Assembly (NCBI GenBank): GCA_039186015.1
Contig: JBCDAH010000002.1
Coordinates: 15,416-79,415, forward strand
Reading direction: 5' to 3'
Length of the DNA stretch: 64,000 nucleotides
Source of the DNA: JBCBWG01 sp039186015
GTDB lineage: Bacteria > Pseudomonadota > Alphaproteobacteria > Rhizobiales > Hyphomicrobiaceae
The notes under the pieces were generated by a model that worked only from the letters and a program-made list of their open reading frames with translations, did no database searches and was not told the origin of the DNA. Numbering within the stretch: the first letter of the stretch is position 1; each line of letters begins with the position of its first letter. Shown in pieces: positions 52,668-62,407 of this stretch. The position numbers were made by a program, and so were the translations under genes.

Positions 52668-52994
52668 ATGCTATACGAGCTGAGAATCTATGACTGCTGT
52701 CCCGGGCGCCTACCAGCTCTCCTCGATCGGTTTAACACTATCACGCTGAAGATCTGGGAGCGGCACGGTATCGAACAAGCCGGCTTTTTCACGACCGTTG
52801 TCGGAGACTCCAATCATCAGTTGATTTATCTGCTGAAGTGGCAGTCGATGGCCGAGCGTGAACAGAAGTGGTCCGCATTCCAGTCGGATCCTGAGTGGAT
52901 CGAAAAACGTGCCGCAACCGAGAAGGACCTCCCGATTGTTGCGAATGTCGCGTCTCAGTTCCTGGCGCCCACGTCATTTTCAAACGTAAAGTAG
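52668..52994 (+). CDS. NIPSNAP family protein
   Basis: The ATG at 52668, with AGGCGGA upstream, gives 108 residues beginning MLYELRIYDCCPGRLPALLD. The rest, with FFTTVVGDSNHQLIYLLKW, QKWSAFQSDPEW and KRAATEKD, matches the ferredoxin-like NIPSNAP fold. The family is of unknown enzymatic function, often next to catabolic genes. A longer in-frame ATG at 52638 adds ten residues and overlaps the TGA of the repeat-borne leader frame, so that start is also possible. Confidence 0.85.
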   Translation: MLYELRIYDCCPGRLPALLDRFNTITLKIWERHGIEQAGFFTTVVGDSNHQLIYLLKWQSMAEREQKWSAFQSDPEWIEKRAATEKDLPIVANVASQFLAPTSFSNVK

Positions 52995-53035
52995 CGCGCA
53001 TCTGCTGGACGCCGCGTCCCGGCAACAGGCGCTTG

Positions 53036-53464
53036 TCAGACGTGCGGCGCTTCGGCCGTCCAGATTTCGAATGTCTGGTTGTCAGTCGATCCCATGGCTT
53101 TGATGACGGCTTCGTTGTCAAAGCCGGACAGCCGTGACTGCAACGCATCGAGCAGGTCGGACATGCCGGCGACATCTGACGGGATCACGACACCGGCGCG
53201 GTCCGGATAGTCATTCGGCAGCAACACCCAAAACACGTCGCACACCGCAGGACCGCCATCGGTCGTCTCGACCAGAACCCGGCCGAGATCATCCCAGCGC
53301 ATCTGCTGGACCTCGCCATTCGACCCCGGACAAGTAATCACCTCGTCATCAAACGATACCGCAACCGCTTGACGACCGGAATGGCTGACAATCCAGGCAA
53401 CGACAAGCAAGGCAATGACGGCCAGGGCGATGAGGACGCCCAGAACCAAAAGGCTTGTGATCAA
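53036..53464 (-). CDS. Small membrane-anchored protein of unknown function
   Basis: A TTG at 53464 preceded by GGAGACAGGG gives 142 residues: an N-terminal membrane helix (LLVLGVLIALAVIALLVVAW) and a soluble part with VSFDDEVITCPGSNGEVQQM, WDDLGRVLVETTDGGP and a helix-rich C-terminus. The soluble region resembles small beta-sandwich or PH-like domains. No function is recognisable. A longer frame to 53566 would overlap the start of fumC on the other strand, which argues for the TTG start. Confidence 0.6.
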   Translation of the reverse strand: MITSLLVLGVLIALAVIALLVVAWIVSHSGRQAVAVSFDDEVITCPGSNGEVQQMRWDDLGRVLVETTDGGPAVCDVFWVLLPNDYPDRAGVVIPSDVAGMSDLLDALQSRLSGFDNEAVIKAMGSTDNQTFEIWTAEAPHV

Positions 53465-53537
53465 CCCTGTCTCCTTCGTGTTGCGCGTTCGGCCAACCGT
53501 TGTACAACCCCGTGAGATGGAACAGGAGCACCGTGCC

Positions 53538-54926
53538 GTGACCGCCACTCGAACAGAAACCGACACTTTTGGGCCAATTGAGGTACCCGCGGACCGATAT
53601 TGGGGCGCCCAGGCTCAGCGATCTCTCGGCAACTTCAAGATCGGCTGGGAAAAACAGCCCGTGCCGGTTGTGCGGGCGCTTGGCATCGTCAAACGCGCTG
53701 CCGCTGAGGTGAACATGGACCTTGGCAAGCTCGACCCGGCGATTGGCAACGCAATCGTTCAAGCAGCCAACGACGTGATCGAAGGCAAGCTGAACGAGGA
53801 TTTCCCGCTGGTTGTTTGGCAGACCGGCTCAGGCACGCAGTCTAACATGAATGCCAACGAGGTGATCGCCAATCGTGCGATTGAGATCCTCGGCGGCACG
53901 ATCGGCTCGAAGTCACCCGTTCACCCGAATGATCATTGCAACATGAGCCAGTCGTCCAACGACACGTTTCCGACGGCCATGCACATCGCCTGCGTGGAGG
54001 AAGTCCACCATCGGCTGTTGCCGGCGTTGCAGCAACTTTACAACGCATTGAACGACAAAGCCGAAGCCTGGAAACAAATCATCAAGATCGGCCGCACGCA
54101 CACTCAGGACGCAACGCCCCTGACACTCGGCCAGGAGTTTTCCGGCTACGCCAAACAGCTTGAGAACGGCATTGCACGTGTCGACGCCTCGCTCCCAATG
54201 CTGATGGAACTCGCCCAAGGCGGCACTGCTGTCGGCACTGGGCTGTCCGCTCCCGTCGGGTTCGCAGAACGCGTCGCCGATAAGATCGCGCATATCACGC
54301 AGCTGTCGTTCAAGACGGCTCCGAACAAGTTCGAGGCGCTGGCAGCTCATGACGCCATGGTCTTCAGCCACGGCGCGATTACCACGGTCGCGATGAGTTG
54401 CTTCAAGATCGCGAACGACATTCGTTTTCTGGGCAGCGGGCCGCGTGCCGGTTTGGGCGAATTGGCGTTGCCGGAAAACGAACCGGGGTCCTCGATCATG
54501 CCGGGCAAGGTCAACCCGACACAATGCGAGGCGCTGACGCAGGTCTGCGCGCATATCCATGGTAACAACGCAGCGATCGCGTTCGCCGGCAGCCAGGGCC
54601 ACTTCGAGTTGAACGTTTACAACCCGATGATGGCGTACAATTTCCTTCAGTCCGTCCGGTTGCTGGCAGATGCTGCGGTGTCGTTCACAGAGAACTGCAT
54701 CGTCGGCATTGAGCCGCGCCTCGACAATATCGACGCCGGCCTGCGGAATTCACTGATGTTGGTAACGCCGCTCAAGGAAAAATACGGCTACGACCGGGCG
54801 GCAAAGATCGCGAAAACAGCGCACAAGAACGGCACGACACTTCGAGAAGAGGCAATTGCCGATGGCATCCCGGCAGACGACTTCGATGCCATCGTGCGCC
54901 CCGAAAACATGATCAGCCCAGGTTAG
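53538..54926 (+). CDS. fumC: Class II fumarate hydratase
   Basis: From the GTG at 53538 the protein has 462 residues, the normal size of class II fumarase, and begins MTATRTETDTFGPIEVPADR. Motifs include QTGSGTQSNMNANEVIANRA, HPNDHCNMSQSSNDTFPTAM and the active-site signature GSSIMPGKVNPTQCE. It hydrates fumarate to malate in the citric acid cycle. An upstream ATG at 53517 is possible. Composite repeats fill the space downstream. Confidence 0.96.
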   Translation: MTATRTETDTFGPIEVPADRYWGAQAQRSLGNFKIGWEKQPVPVVRALGIVKRAAAEVNMDLGKLDPAIGNAIVQAANDVIEGKLNEDFPLVVWQTGSGTQSNMNANEVIANRAIEILGGTIGSKSPVHPNDHCNMSQSSNDTFPTAMHIACVEEVHHRLLPALQQLYNALNDKAEAWKQIIKIGRTHTQDATPLTLGQEFSGYAKQLENGIARVDASLPMLMELAQGGTAVGTGLSAPVGFAERVADKIAHITQLSFKTAPNKFEALAAHDAMVFSHGAITTVAMSCFKIANDIRFLGSGPRAGLGELALPENEPGSSIMPGKVNPTQCEALTQVCAHIHGNNAAIAFAGSQGHFELNVYNPMMAYNFLQSVRLLADAAVSFTENCIVGIEPRLDNIDAGLRNSLMLVTPLKEKYGYDRAAKIAKTAHKNGTTLREEAIADGIPADDFDAIVRPENMISPG

Positions 54927-54939
54927 GTAGGGTTCGACG

Positions 54940-55180
54940 GCGCGAATCTCTGTTGCGCTGTTCGCAGGCGAGTCTTTGATGGCGCTGTTCGCACGCTCGC
55001 AGGCTCGCGGCTCGAGCGCGGGCTATCCTGCGAGGACGATCTTAGCCCGTGAGCGATAAACAACCCACGCGGGCCATCCGTCAGGCATTGTTCCAGGCCG
55101 CGACTGCGGCCCGGCGCGTTGCGCCGCCCTCGCGGAGGGCCCGAGCGAAGCGAGGAACAGCCCGTGAGCGATAAACAACA
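54940..55180 (+). repeat. Composite intergenic repeat, copy group 2
   Basis: After fumC, module B copies lie at 54955-54975 and 54979-55037. A partial module A tail follows (AGCCCGTGAGCGATAAACAAC at 55045-55065), and a full module A at 55094-55179. Start-like GTGs at 55049 and 55164 are 115 nt apart. The first opens MSDKQPTRAIRQ and reads about 41 codons to a TAA within the second copy. Confidence 0.8.
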
Positions 55181-55284
55181 AGCGAGAACCACAATCCTCG
55201 CGACCTTAGACAGCCACCCCGGGCCTTGTGCCATAGTGCGGTGGCGAGCAGTCGATTTCCGGGGAACCTCCAAAGGTCCAAGGC

Positions 55285-55548
55285 ATGCGCACTCCCGAAG
55301 ACAATGCCCGGCCGCGGAAGCGCTCCTTCACGATCTCCGGCCACAAGACGTCGATATCCCTTGAGGCAGCCTTTTGGGATGCGCTCAAGGACTTTGCGGC
55401 CGTCCAAGGTCGGTCCGTCAGTTCAATCGTCGCGGAAATTGACGCCGGTCGCGGTAACGCCGGATTATCCAGCACCATCAGAGTTCGCATTCTGCAGTGG
55501 GCGCAAGAGACGCGCCCGCCTGGCAGCTCGGATGACACATTGCCGTGA
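55285..55548 (+). CDS. Ribbon-helix-helix domain protein
   Basis: The 87-residue protein contains KRSFTISGHKTSISLEAAFW followed by DALKDFAAVQGRSVSSIVAEID and LSSTIRVRILQWAQ, a ribbon-helix-helix fold of the RHH_4 type seen next to fumC in many alphaproteobacteria. It is probably a small DNA-binding regulator. The ATG at 55285 lacks a strong ribosome-binding site. Its stop nearly touches the AsmA gene, which ends on the other strand. Confidence 0.8.
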   Translation: MRTPEDNARPRKRSFTISGHKTSISLEAAFWDALKDFAAVQGRSVSSIVAEIDAGRGNAGLSSTIRVRILQWAQETRPPGSSDDTLP

Positions 55549-55551
55549 GTG

Positions 55552-58500
55552 TCAGTTCGACGTCGGGAACAAAGCGCGCATCTTCCAGCTACCGCGTGAC
55601 GCACGACGTGCGGCGCGCGATCGCCGCTGAGTGCGACGCGCGGCTCGGCTCTGCGCCCGTGCGCGCCGGAGACGGGCACCAGAAAGACCGCCGTGGGGCG
55701 CCGGAATCAATTGCTGCCCAGGCGATAGCGTTGCCGACGATGTTGTCAACGGCCCGATGAGCACCGGAACAGGAACATCAATCGCGCCGTGATTGTCGGT
55801 CACACGCACCCGCAACGACGACGTAACAACACCAGTGGACGACGTCACAACACCAGCGGATGGCACGGGGTCGTAGGGGCCGCGCGGCGTTCCCAGCCGC
55901 ATCAGTCCAAACCGCTGGCGCATCTTGCGCTCGCGAAGTGCAAGCTTGCGAGGGGATGATGACGGAGCTTGCGAGCGTTGCTTGGGACCGTCAGGCAGTG
56001 GCAATGGAACACGCAGGACCGGGGGCGCAACAAGCGCTGGCGGTTGTGGTGCTGAAGGTGCCGCGGGCACCGGCGGCCGGTCCGGGTCGGGGGCGGCACC
56101 CCGCTGACGGCGTCGCGCCGCTTCAGCTGCGGCGCGCGCTTCATCAGCCCGCCGTAAGCGCTCAAGTTCCAGCACGTTGCCCTCAAGCCGGCGCACGACA
56201 ACTTCCCGCGCGAGTGCATCGGCCCGCACGCGCACACTGGCGCCGGGGACATTGGCCAGGCGCCCGGAGTAAATGACCTCGACGCCGGGCAGCGGCCGTC
56301 CGTTCGCTTCGCGTGGCGGCGTGAGCGCAAGACGCCAGGCGCTATCGAAGGCCAGGCGGGCCAAATCAACGGTTGTTCGGTTTTCGACGCGGCCGCCGGG
56401 CGTTGTCTGGCGGATCGGCGCGACGAACAGCGCGCCATCCTTGATCGTAATCTGATGGCGCGATGACCCGAGGAGCGTTGCACGATCCGTCATGGCAGAC
56501 TGGAGCATTTTCGGCAGGTCGTTGACCGGCAGTTCGGGATTGACAATCAACGTTGCCGCAACGGCAGAAATTGCGGCCGGATCCAGTTCAGTTGCCCTTG
56601 CATTGATCAGGCTCACGGTGCCGCTTCCGGCCAACACCGTGACCAGCGCGCGGGGCGAAAGCCCACGCCCGGAGAACGAAACGGCAAGATCGGCACGCCC
56701 ACTGGCAGCGGTGCCCGCAGGCGCGGTCTGCGCGCGTTGGGGCGCGATCGTCAACGGGACACTCTGTGCGGCAAGCCGGCCTGACAACCGCACGCCGACA
56801 CCGTCGGACACGAAGCCGACGGTGCCGCTGACAGCACCGCCGCGCGGCCCTCGCGCTCGCAGGTCGCTCACCGCGATCCCTTTGTCATCCGCGCGCAATC
56901 GAAACTGGCTTGCACCCAGCGCAAGACCGTCAGACAGGGTAATGCTGGCGGTCGACACCCTGAGGTCGAGACGAAAGGCCGACAGCACATCCGGGCGAAA
57001 CCGCGCCGATGGCCAAATGGCCGCGATGCCGCGTTCATCGTCTCCTGTCGCCGTGATGTTCACGCTCGGATCAAGCAGGCCCGCGAGCAGATCCGGCAGA
57101 ACCAGATCCGAGACCAGGAGTTCGCCAGAGATCTTCGAATGGGCCGCGTTGTCGCCGTCACGCGAACGAACCAGCCGGCCGCTCATCTCGCGTTTGCCCA
57201 GCCGTGCCCGCGCGACGTTCAACACCAGATTGTCGAGCGTGCCTTCGACTTTAGCTGTTGCGGCGAAACCTTCTTGCGGCAACCGGGCGGCCATAGGCAA
57301 CTGTGCGAGGCGGGCCAAGGTCCGTACGTCAGGCACAGCCACAGACAACTGCCCATTCGCCGATCCAAGCCGGCCGGCGTCCATGGTGACCCGCCCCTCG
57401 AAACCAATGACATCACGTCTGGAAACTAATCGCGCATTTGTCATGACCCCGCGGCTCGGTACGCCTTCGGCAATCACCGTCAGGCGCGCGGCCTGCGCAT
57501 CGGTGCCCCGCTCACGCGCAGACCGGCCCGAGGTCAGAATGTCGAGAACCGAACTGGCGCTGCGTCCATCGATCCGTGCGGACACGTTCACGACCGCATC
57601 GTCCAGCCGGCCCCATACATCGGATGCCCGCAGTGTCATGGCCAATCGATCGCCGCGCACTGTACCGTCAAGGCCAAGGGTCAGCCGCTGTTCAGCATCG
57701 GGTGTGACCGAGAGCTGGAACGCCAGGCTGGCGGGTGTGGGCAGTCGTTCCAGCGCGCTTCCAACGTCAATCGCAGCAACAGTCTGCAGCACGTCCTGAA
57801 ACCGCGCGCGCGCGCGCAGCGACGGCACCGTCACGGCACCGTTCAGGCGTGCGTGTTGGGTATTGCGCGCGGCGACCGTCGGCAAAGTCCCTTCCGCCCA
57901 AATCTCCAACCCGCTCGCATCTTCCCCGCGCAACCGGCTGATAATGATCGCGTCGCCTTTCCGTGCCAGAGCGACAGAGACGTTGCGATAGACGCGACGA
58001 CTGTCCCGCAACACGCCGGCGTCGACTCTCAGGTCGAGCTCCAGTGGCTCCTCGGCGCGTGCTCGCGCCTCGGACCGTAAGCCGATCCATTGGCTCAGTT
58101 TGTTGAGATCGAGCGCCTCCGGCTGTATCGACGACACATCGACATCCGCACCTGACAGCGCCAGCGCCAGTTTGCGCTGTTTACCCCACTGGTAGCGTAG
58201 CGTGCTCGCAAACCTGGCATCACCAATGCGGATGGCGGCATTCGACAGCGCCACCGCCTCCGGACGGCTGCGAACTGCCGCACGCACATCAAAGCCGACG
58301 GCACGGACAACTTGCGCTTCTGTCATGCCCGGGCCGAACCAGGCCGCAAACCGTGCTGCGTTGCTGCCGCCGACCAGCACGTGCCCGTCAAATCGAAGGC
58401 TCGTCGGTTCATTGCCAGCCGCGGCGGCGGATGACGCCGTGTCCGGGCCGGCGTCCGTTACTGCGGCGCCGGACCGCAACGTGCCGTCGACATGTAATTG

Positions 58501-59709
58501 CGCGCCTCCGGGCAGGACCGCCGCCAATTGCTGCACATCCAGTCGGCCTGCGGTCGATGTCGCATCGACCGTAACGGTGCTGATTGAACTGGCCGCCATG
58601 GTCGCCTGGTCGATGCGCAGCCGGATGTTGGTTCGCGAGAACAGCGCCAGCTCGGGCCCGGCCACACGTTTTGCCAGCGCGTCGAGGACCTGTAGCGGTC
58701 CCGCACCCGGCGCTTCGCCGCTGAGTTTGTCCAGATCCAGCCACCGCGATGCAAGCGACAGATTCAACGTCGGGGTCTCACCCAGATCTGCCGCAGCTTG
58801 TCCGGCGAGAAGCTGGGGGCGCCCGTTCTGGTCAAACGAGACGAGAATTTCGTCCAAAGAGAATCGGCGCGCATCGACCGAGATTTTCGCCCGGGCTTCA
58901 ACCGGCCGGGACGTGTCGGCCCCGCTGCCACGCGATTGCGCGCGCGTCGACCCTAGGATGGTTCGCGCAACGATATCTCCCGTCAGACGCGGGATGCCGT
59001 CCTGCGTCTGACGGACCAAACCATCAACCGTGACCGACGACTGACCGTTTCCGGAGCGGACGACAATCTTGGCCGGGACCTCACTGTTTTGATCCAGCGT
59101 GCCGGTTGAGACCCGCAGTTCCTGCTCCTGGCCCTGCCAACGCAGATTGCCAATGAATTTGTACGGGCCGCGCAGCGCAACCGCCGTGAGTTGGCCGGAC
59201 ACATCCGAAACCCGTCCGAGAACGGTTCCACTGGGTCCTTCGACCGTGACATCTCCGGAGACGATATCCACAGCCTTGAGCGCGACGTCGTTCGGCGTGA
59301 ACACGTAAGCGCCATCGCTGAACTGCAGCTGCTGCCAACTCCCGCGGCCGTTTTCATCAACGCGGAGCCGCAAGCGCGGCCGGTCCAGCGCAACGTTCTT
59401 GGCTTCGATGACCCCGCGGAGCAACGGCGGGACGGACAAGCGAATGGTGAAACTTTCCGCCCGCAAGAACGGCTCGCCTGTGACGCCCGACGCTTCAGCA
59501 ACGCGGACCTTCTCAAAGCGCAGGTAAGGTTGTGGCAAGATTCGCAGCACAACGTTGCCGCGAACACGCACATCGCGCCCGAATATCCGCGATACCTCCT
59601 CCTCGAAAACGCCGCGATAGGCGTTCCAATCAATCAAGGGTGGAATCGCAATAAGCGCAGTTAGGACGGCAACAATGATTGCCGCTATAAAAAGCAGAAC
59701 ACTATTCAC
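55552..59709 (-). CDS. AsmA-family envelope protein, very large
   Basis: The 1385-residue protein begins with one membrane helix (LLFIAAIIVAVLTALIAIPP) and the AsmA N-terminal domain (IDWNAYRGVFEEEVSRIFGR, then RGNVVLRILPQPYLRFEKV). A long series of repeated beta-groove units follows to about residue 1130, closed by an AsmA_2/C-terminal domain with SGTVSLINARATELDPAA and LPKMLQSAMTDRATLLGSSR. AsmA-like proteins are bridges for lipid transport across the periplasm. The last 150 residues are Pro/Ala/Arg-rich and low complexity. The nearby promoter is shared with the divergent CLC gene. Confidence 0.9.
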   Translation of the reverse strand: MNSVLLFIAAIIVAVLTALIAIPPLIDWNAYRGVFEEEVSRIFGRDVRVRGNVVLRILPQPYLRFEKVRVAEASGVTGEPFLRAESFTIRLSVPPLLRGVIEAKNVALDRPRLRLRVDENGRGSWQQLQFSDGAYVFTPNDVALKAVDIVSGDVTVEGPSGTVLGRVSDVSGQLTAVALRGPYKFIGNLRWQGQEQELRVSTGTLDQNSEVPAKIVVRSGNGQSSVTVDGLVRQTQDGIPRLTGDIVARTILGSTRAQSRGSGADTSRPVEARAKISVDARRFSLDEILVSFDQNGRPQLLAGQAAADLGETPTLNLSLASRWLDLDKLSGEAPGAGPLQVLDALAKRVAGPELALFSRTNIRLRIDQATMAASSISTVTVDATSTAGRLDVQQLAAVLPGGAQLHVDGTLRSGAAVTDAGPDTASSAAAAGNEPTSLRFDGHVLVGGSNAARFAAWFGPGMTEAQVVRAVGFDVRAAVRSRPEAVALSNAAIRIGDARFASTLRYQWGKQRKLALALSGADVDVSSIQPEALDLNKLSQWIGLRSEARARAEEPLELDLRVDAGVLRDSRRVYRNVSVALARKGDAIIISRLRGEDASGLEIWAEGTLPTVAARNTQHARLNGAVTVPSLRARARFQDVLQTVAAIDVGSALERLPTPASLAFQLSVTPDAEQRLTLGLDGTVRGDRLAMTLRASDVWGRLDDAVVNVSARIDGRSASSVLDILTSGRSARERGTDAQAARLTVIAEGVPSRGVMTNARLVSRRDVIGFEGRVTMDAGRLGSANGQLSVAVPDVRTLARLAQLPMAARLPQEGFAATAKVEGTLDNLVLNVARARLGKREMSGRLVRSRDGDNAAHSKISGELLVSDLVLPDLLAGLLDPSVNITATGDDERGIAAIWPSARFRPDVLSAFRLDLRVSTASITLSDGLALGASQFRLRADDKGIAVSDLRARGPRGGAVSGTVGFVSDGVGVRLSGRLAAQSVPLTIAPQRAQTAPAGTAASGRADLAVSFSGRGLSPRALVTVLAGSGTVSLINARATELDPAAISAVAATLIVNPELPVNDLPKMLQSAMTDRATLLGSSRHQITIKDGALFVAPIRQTTPGGRVENRTTVDLARLAFDSAWRLALTPPREANGRPLPGVEVIYSGRLANVPGASVRVRADALAREVVVRRLEGNVLELERLRRADEARAAAEAARRRQRGAAPDPDRPPVPAAPSAPQPPALVAPPVLRVPLPLPDGPKQRSQAPSSSPRKLALRERKMRQRFGLMRLGTPRGPYDPVPSAGVVTSSTGVVTSSLRVRVTDNHGAIDVPVPVLIGPLTTSSATLSPGQQLIPAPHGGLSGARLRRARAQSRAARRTQRRSRAARRASRGSWKMRALFPTSN

Positions 59710-60013
59710 GGCACCCTGCCCTCAACTGCGCGGGGCCGCCAACCCCTCGAGTCGATCGCCTGAGCCAATGCAACACCTGGTTGCTTTCCCGCATATGCTT
59801 CGCACGGTCCATTTGTATGCCGTTAAGGCCACGACAGATCGCATGTTGTAAAGGGCTCGCGTACGCTCTGCTAGAACCATCAACACAGGATGCTATCGTA
59901 ATATCGCGACATTCGGGCACGCACGGTCAAACACGATCCCTTCACGGTCGCGTGTGGCAGCATGACGCACGAGGTTCAGGACAGGTGACGACTGGAAGCG
60001 AAATGACCGCGAA

Positions 60014-61705
60014 ATGAGCGATGCGACGGACCTGAGGCCCGTGTTCAACGAAAGTGACGGTGGTCGTGCGAGCCGTGACTGGATCGACACGGTGTTCGGC
60101 GTCCCGATGCAGCGTCTGCGCACCAATCTGCAAGAATTCTTCGACGAACGCCTGTTTCTGGTTTGGCTGCTGGCGCTTTGCATCGGCATCGCCGTCGGCT
60201 ACGCCGCGATCGCGTTTCGGCTGCTTCTCGGCGCCGTCCAATGGCTGTGGCTTGGCACAACCGACGAGTCGATCCTCAAAGCGGCAGCTGAAACATCTTG
60301 GATCGTGATCCTGTTGGCCCCGGTGATTGGCGGCCTGATCGTCGGCTGGTTGCTGGAAACGGTCGTCCCTGGACGTCGTGCCCAAGGCGTTGCGGATGTC
60401 ATCGAGGCGCGCGCGCTGTCCAACTGCCGCATTCACTGGCGCTCCGGCCTGTGGAGCGCGGTTACGTCGATCATCTCCCTCGGGTTCGGCGCGTCTGCCG
60501 GCCGTGAAGGGCCGGTCGTCCACCTCGGTGCGAGCATCGCGTCGTTCATTGAGGATCGCTTTCAATTCAATCAAGTGACGCGGCGCACGCTGCTGGCGTG
60601 TGGCGTTGCCGCCGCCGTGTCCGCGTCGTTCAACGCGCCGATCGCGGGTGTGTTGTTCGCCCACGAAGTTATTCTTGCGCACTATGCATTGCGCGCGTTC
60701 GTGCCGATTGTGATCTCCAGCGTGCTCGGAGCCGTCATCGTCCATGTGCACTGGGGCAACTACCCCGCCTTCTTGATCCCACCGCACCAGATCACATCAT
60801 ACTGGGAAGTGCCGGCTTTCGCTCTGCTGGGCCTGACATGCGCGGTCGTCGCCATCCTGTTTGAGCTCGCAACGATGACGACCGAACGCGTGGCGTGGCG
60901 CTTTGAAATGCCATTGTGGCTACGCCCGGCACTCGGCGGCTTGTTCATCGGAGCGATTGCCGTTGTGTTTCCGCAAGTCCTGGGCGTCGGCTATGGCGCC
61001 ACGGACCTGGCCCTGCAGCAAAAGCTGCCGATCCTGCTCATGATCGCGCTGATCGTCGCGAAGACGGCCGCGACGGCCATTACACTTGCCTCGCGGTTCG
61101 GCGGCGGCGTGTTTTCGCCAGCGCTCTACCTGGGCGCGATGACGGGCGGCGCGTTCGGGCAGATTGCCGCGTCGGTGTTTCCGGAAATGGCGTCGTCCAA
61201 CGGTCTGTATGCCCTGCTCGGCATGGGTGGCGTGGCCGCCGCCGTGCTTGGCGCACCGATATCCACAACGATGATCGTGTTCGAGCTGACCGGCGGTTAC
61301 GACATGACCATCGCGCTTTTGCTCACGGTATGCATTGCAAATGGTGTGACTCAGGCTGTGCTCGGCCAGAGCTTTTTCCATTGGCAACTGACCAAACGCG
61401 GTCTTTCCCTTCAAGAAGGTCCGCACAAGGAGATCATGCGGCGTATCACGGTTGCGGAATTCATGATTGCGATTGATCCTGATGAAGAGACACTGGTCGG
61501 ACGCCATGATGCATCGCAGCCTTGGCTAATGCCCGGCGACACTTTAGAACGCGCACTTCGAACATTCGATCGCAGCGGAGTATCGCGGATTCCCGTCGTT
61601 TCTGGACGAGACGAGACCGTCATTGTGGGTTGGGCTGACCGATTAGCCGCATTGTCCGCCTTCAACAAGGCGCTGATTGAGAGCCACGAAGAAGAGCATC
61701 GATAG
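60014..61705 (+). CDS. CLC-family chloride channel/transporter
   Basis: The 563-residue protein has about ten to twelve membrane segments. It includes the selectivity motif GASAGREGPVVHLG with gating Glu165, SRFGGGVFSPALYLGAM (GxFxP), and AVLGAPISTTMIVFELTGGYD. At the position of the proton-pathway glutamate (Glu203 of CLC-ec1) it has Val219, in FNAPIAGVLFAHEV, so it may be a channel and not an H+/Cl- antiporter. A short CBS-like tail is present after residue 480. It sits in the inner membrane and may help pH or osmotic balance. Confidence 0.9.
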   Translation: MSDATDLRPVFNESDGGRASRDWIDTVFGVPMQRLRTNLQEFFDERLFLVWLLALCIGIAVGYAAIAFRLLLGAVQWLWLGTTDESILKAAAETSWIVILLAPVIGGLIVGWLLETVVPGRRAQGVADVIEARALSNCRIHWRSGLWSAVTSIISLGFGASAGREGPVVHLGASIASFIEDRFQFNQVTRRTLLACGVAAAVSASFNAPIAGVLFAHEVILAHYALRAFVPIVISSVLGAVIVHVHWGNYPAFLIPPHQITSYWEVPAFALLGLTCAVVAILFELATMTTERVAWRFEMPLWLRPALGGLFIGAIAVVFPQVLGVGYGATDLALQQKLPILLMIALIVAKTAATAITLASRFGGGVFSPALYLGAMTGGAFGQIAASVFPEMASSNGLYALLGMGGVAAAVLGAPISTTMIVFELTGGYDMTIALLLTVCIANGVTQAVLGQSFFHWQLTKRGLSLQEGPHKEIMRRITVAEFMIAIDPDEETLVGRHDASQPWLMPGDTLERALRTFDRSGVSRIPVVSGRDETVIVGWADRLAALSAFNKALIESHEEEHR

Positions 61706-61814
61706 CCGTGCCGTGGCCGCGACTTTTGTACTGCGCGCGGCTAACGAAATGCGGCGATATCCTCTTGATTTTGGGCGGCCGCGAGGATTGAGCTGGCAGA
61801 CTAAAGCGTTGCGC

Positions 61815-62387
61815 ATGACTTCCAAACGGGGGATGGCCACGATGCGACTAGTAATGCTGACAATGCTGTGCGTGTCGATTGCCATTGCCGGCATGGTTAC
61901 CATTGCAGGGACCACGAACGCACGCACGCAAATCGGTACGTTCAAGGATCTGGACGCACCGCCCACGGTCACAGCGTATGCAACTGCGGTTTCCGGAACC
62001 ATCGTGCCGGCTGGCGAAATGGTGCTAGACGGCCGCAAACTTCTCTGCGGGCGGCGTCCGACCGTGCTTGACGCACGGCTTGACGACTATGCCGCCGCCT
62101 TTCCAGGGTTCATCATCATTAATCCCAGGCTCATCGCGCGGGTCTCAACCTCCGTTAAACTCTGGATCTACGCTCATGAATGCGGCCACCAGTTTCGCGG
62201 CCCTGACGAAGCGACGGCCGACTGTTTCGCCGTTCAACGCGGGCGACGGCAGGGCTGGCTGACGACCGACGGGCTCGATGAGGTTTGCCGCTTTATCGAG
62301 CCGGCCCGCGGCTCCATCATGCATCCCCCCGGCCCCGAGCGCTGCCGACTGATGCGGATCTGTTTCTCCGAGCAACGGGTGCGGTAG
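61815..62387 (+). CDS. Exported HExxH-like protein (putative periplasmic metalloprotease)
   Basis: The product of 190 residues starts MTSKRGMATMRLVMLTMLC and has an export segment ending near NARTQ. The body carries IYAHECGHQFRGPDEATADCFAVQRGRRQGWL in adjacent motifs: HECGH is a variant HExxH zinc site, and D/E residues follow at a zincin-like distance. Four further cysteines (LLCGRRP, CRFIE, RCRLMRICF) suggest disulfides. ATGs at 61833 and 61842 are alternative starts, the latter best placed after CGGGGG. The substrate is unknown. Composite repeats start 20 nt downstream. Confidence 0.6.
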   Translation: MTSKRGMATMRLVMLTMLCVSIAIAGMVTIAGTTNARTQIGTFKDLDAPPTVTAYATAVSGTIVPAGEMVLDGRKLLCGRRPTVLDARLDDYAAAFPGFIIINPRLIARVSTSVKLWIYAHECGHQFRGPDEATADCFAVQRGRRQGWLTTDGLDEVCRFIEPARGSIMHPPGPERCRLMRICFSEQRVR

Positions 62388-62407
62388 TTTTGTTTTCGCT
62401 GCGCTGG

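Noticed and set aside
56492..57799. Open frame of 435 codons on the plus strand within the AsmA-like gene
   Set aside because: High GC makes long antisense frames common; the product is Ser/Arg/Thr-rich and unlike any family.
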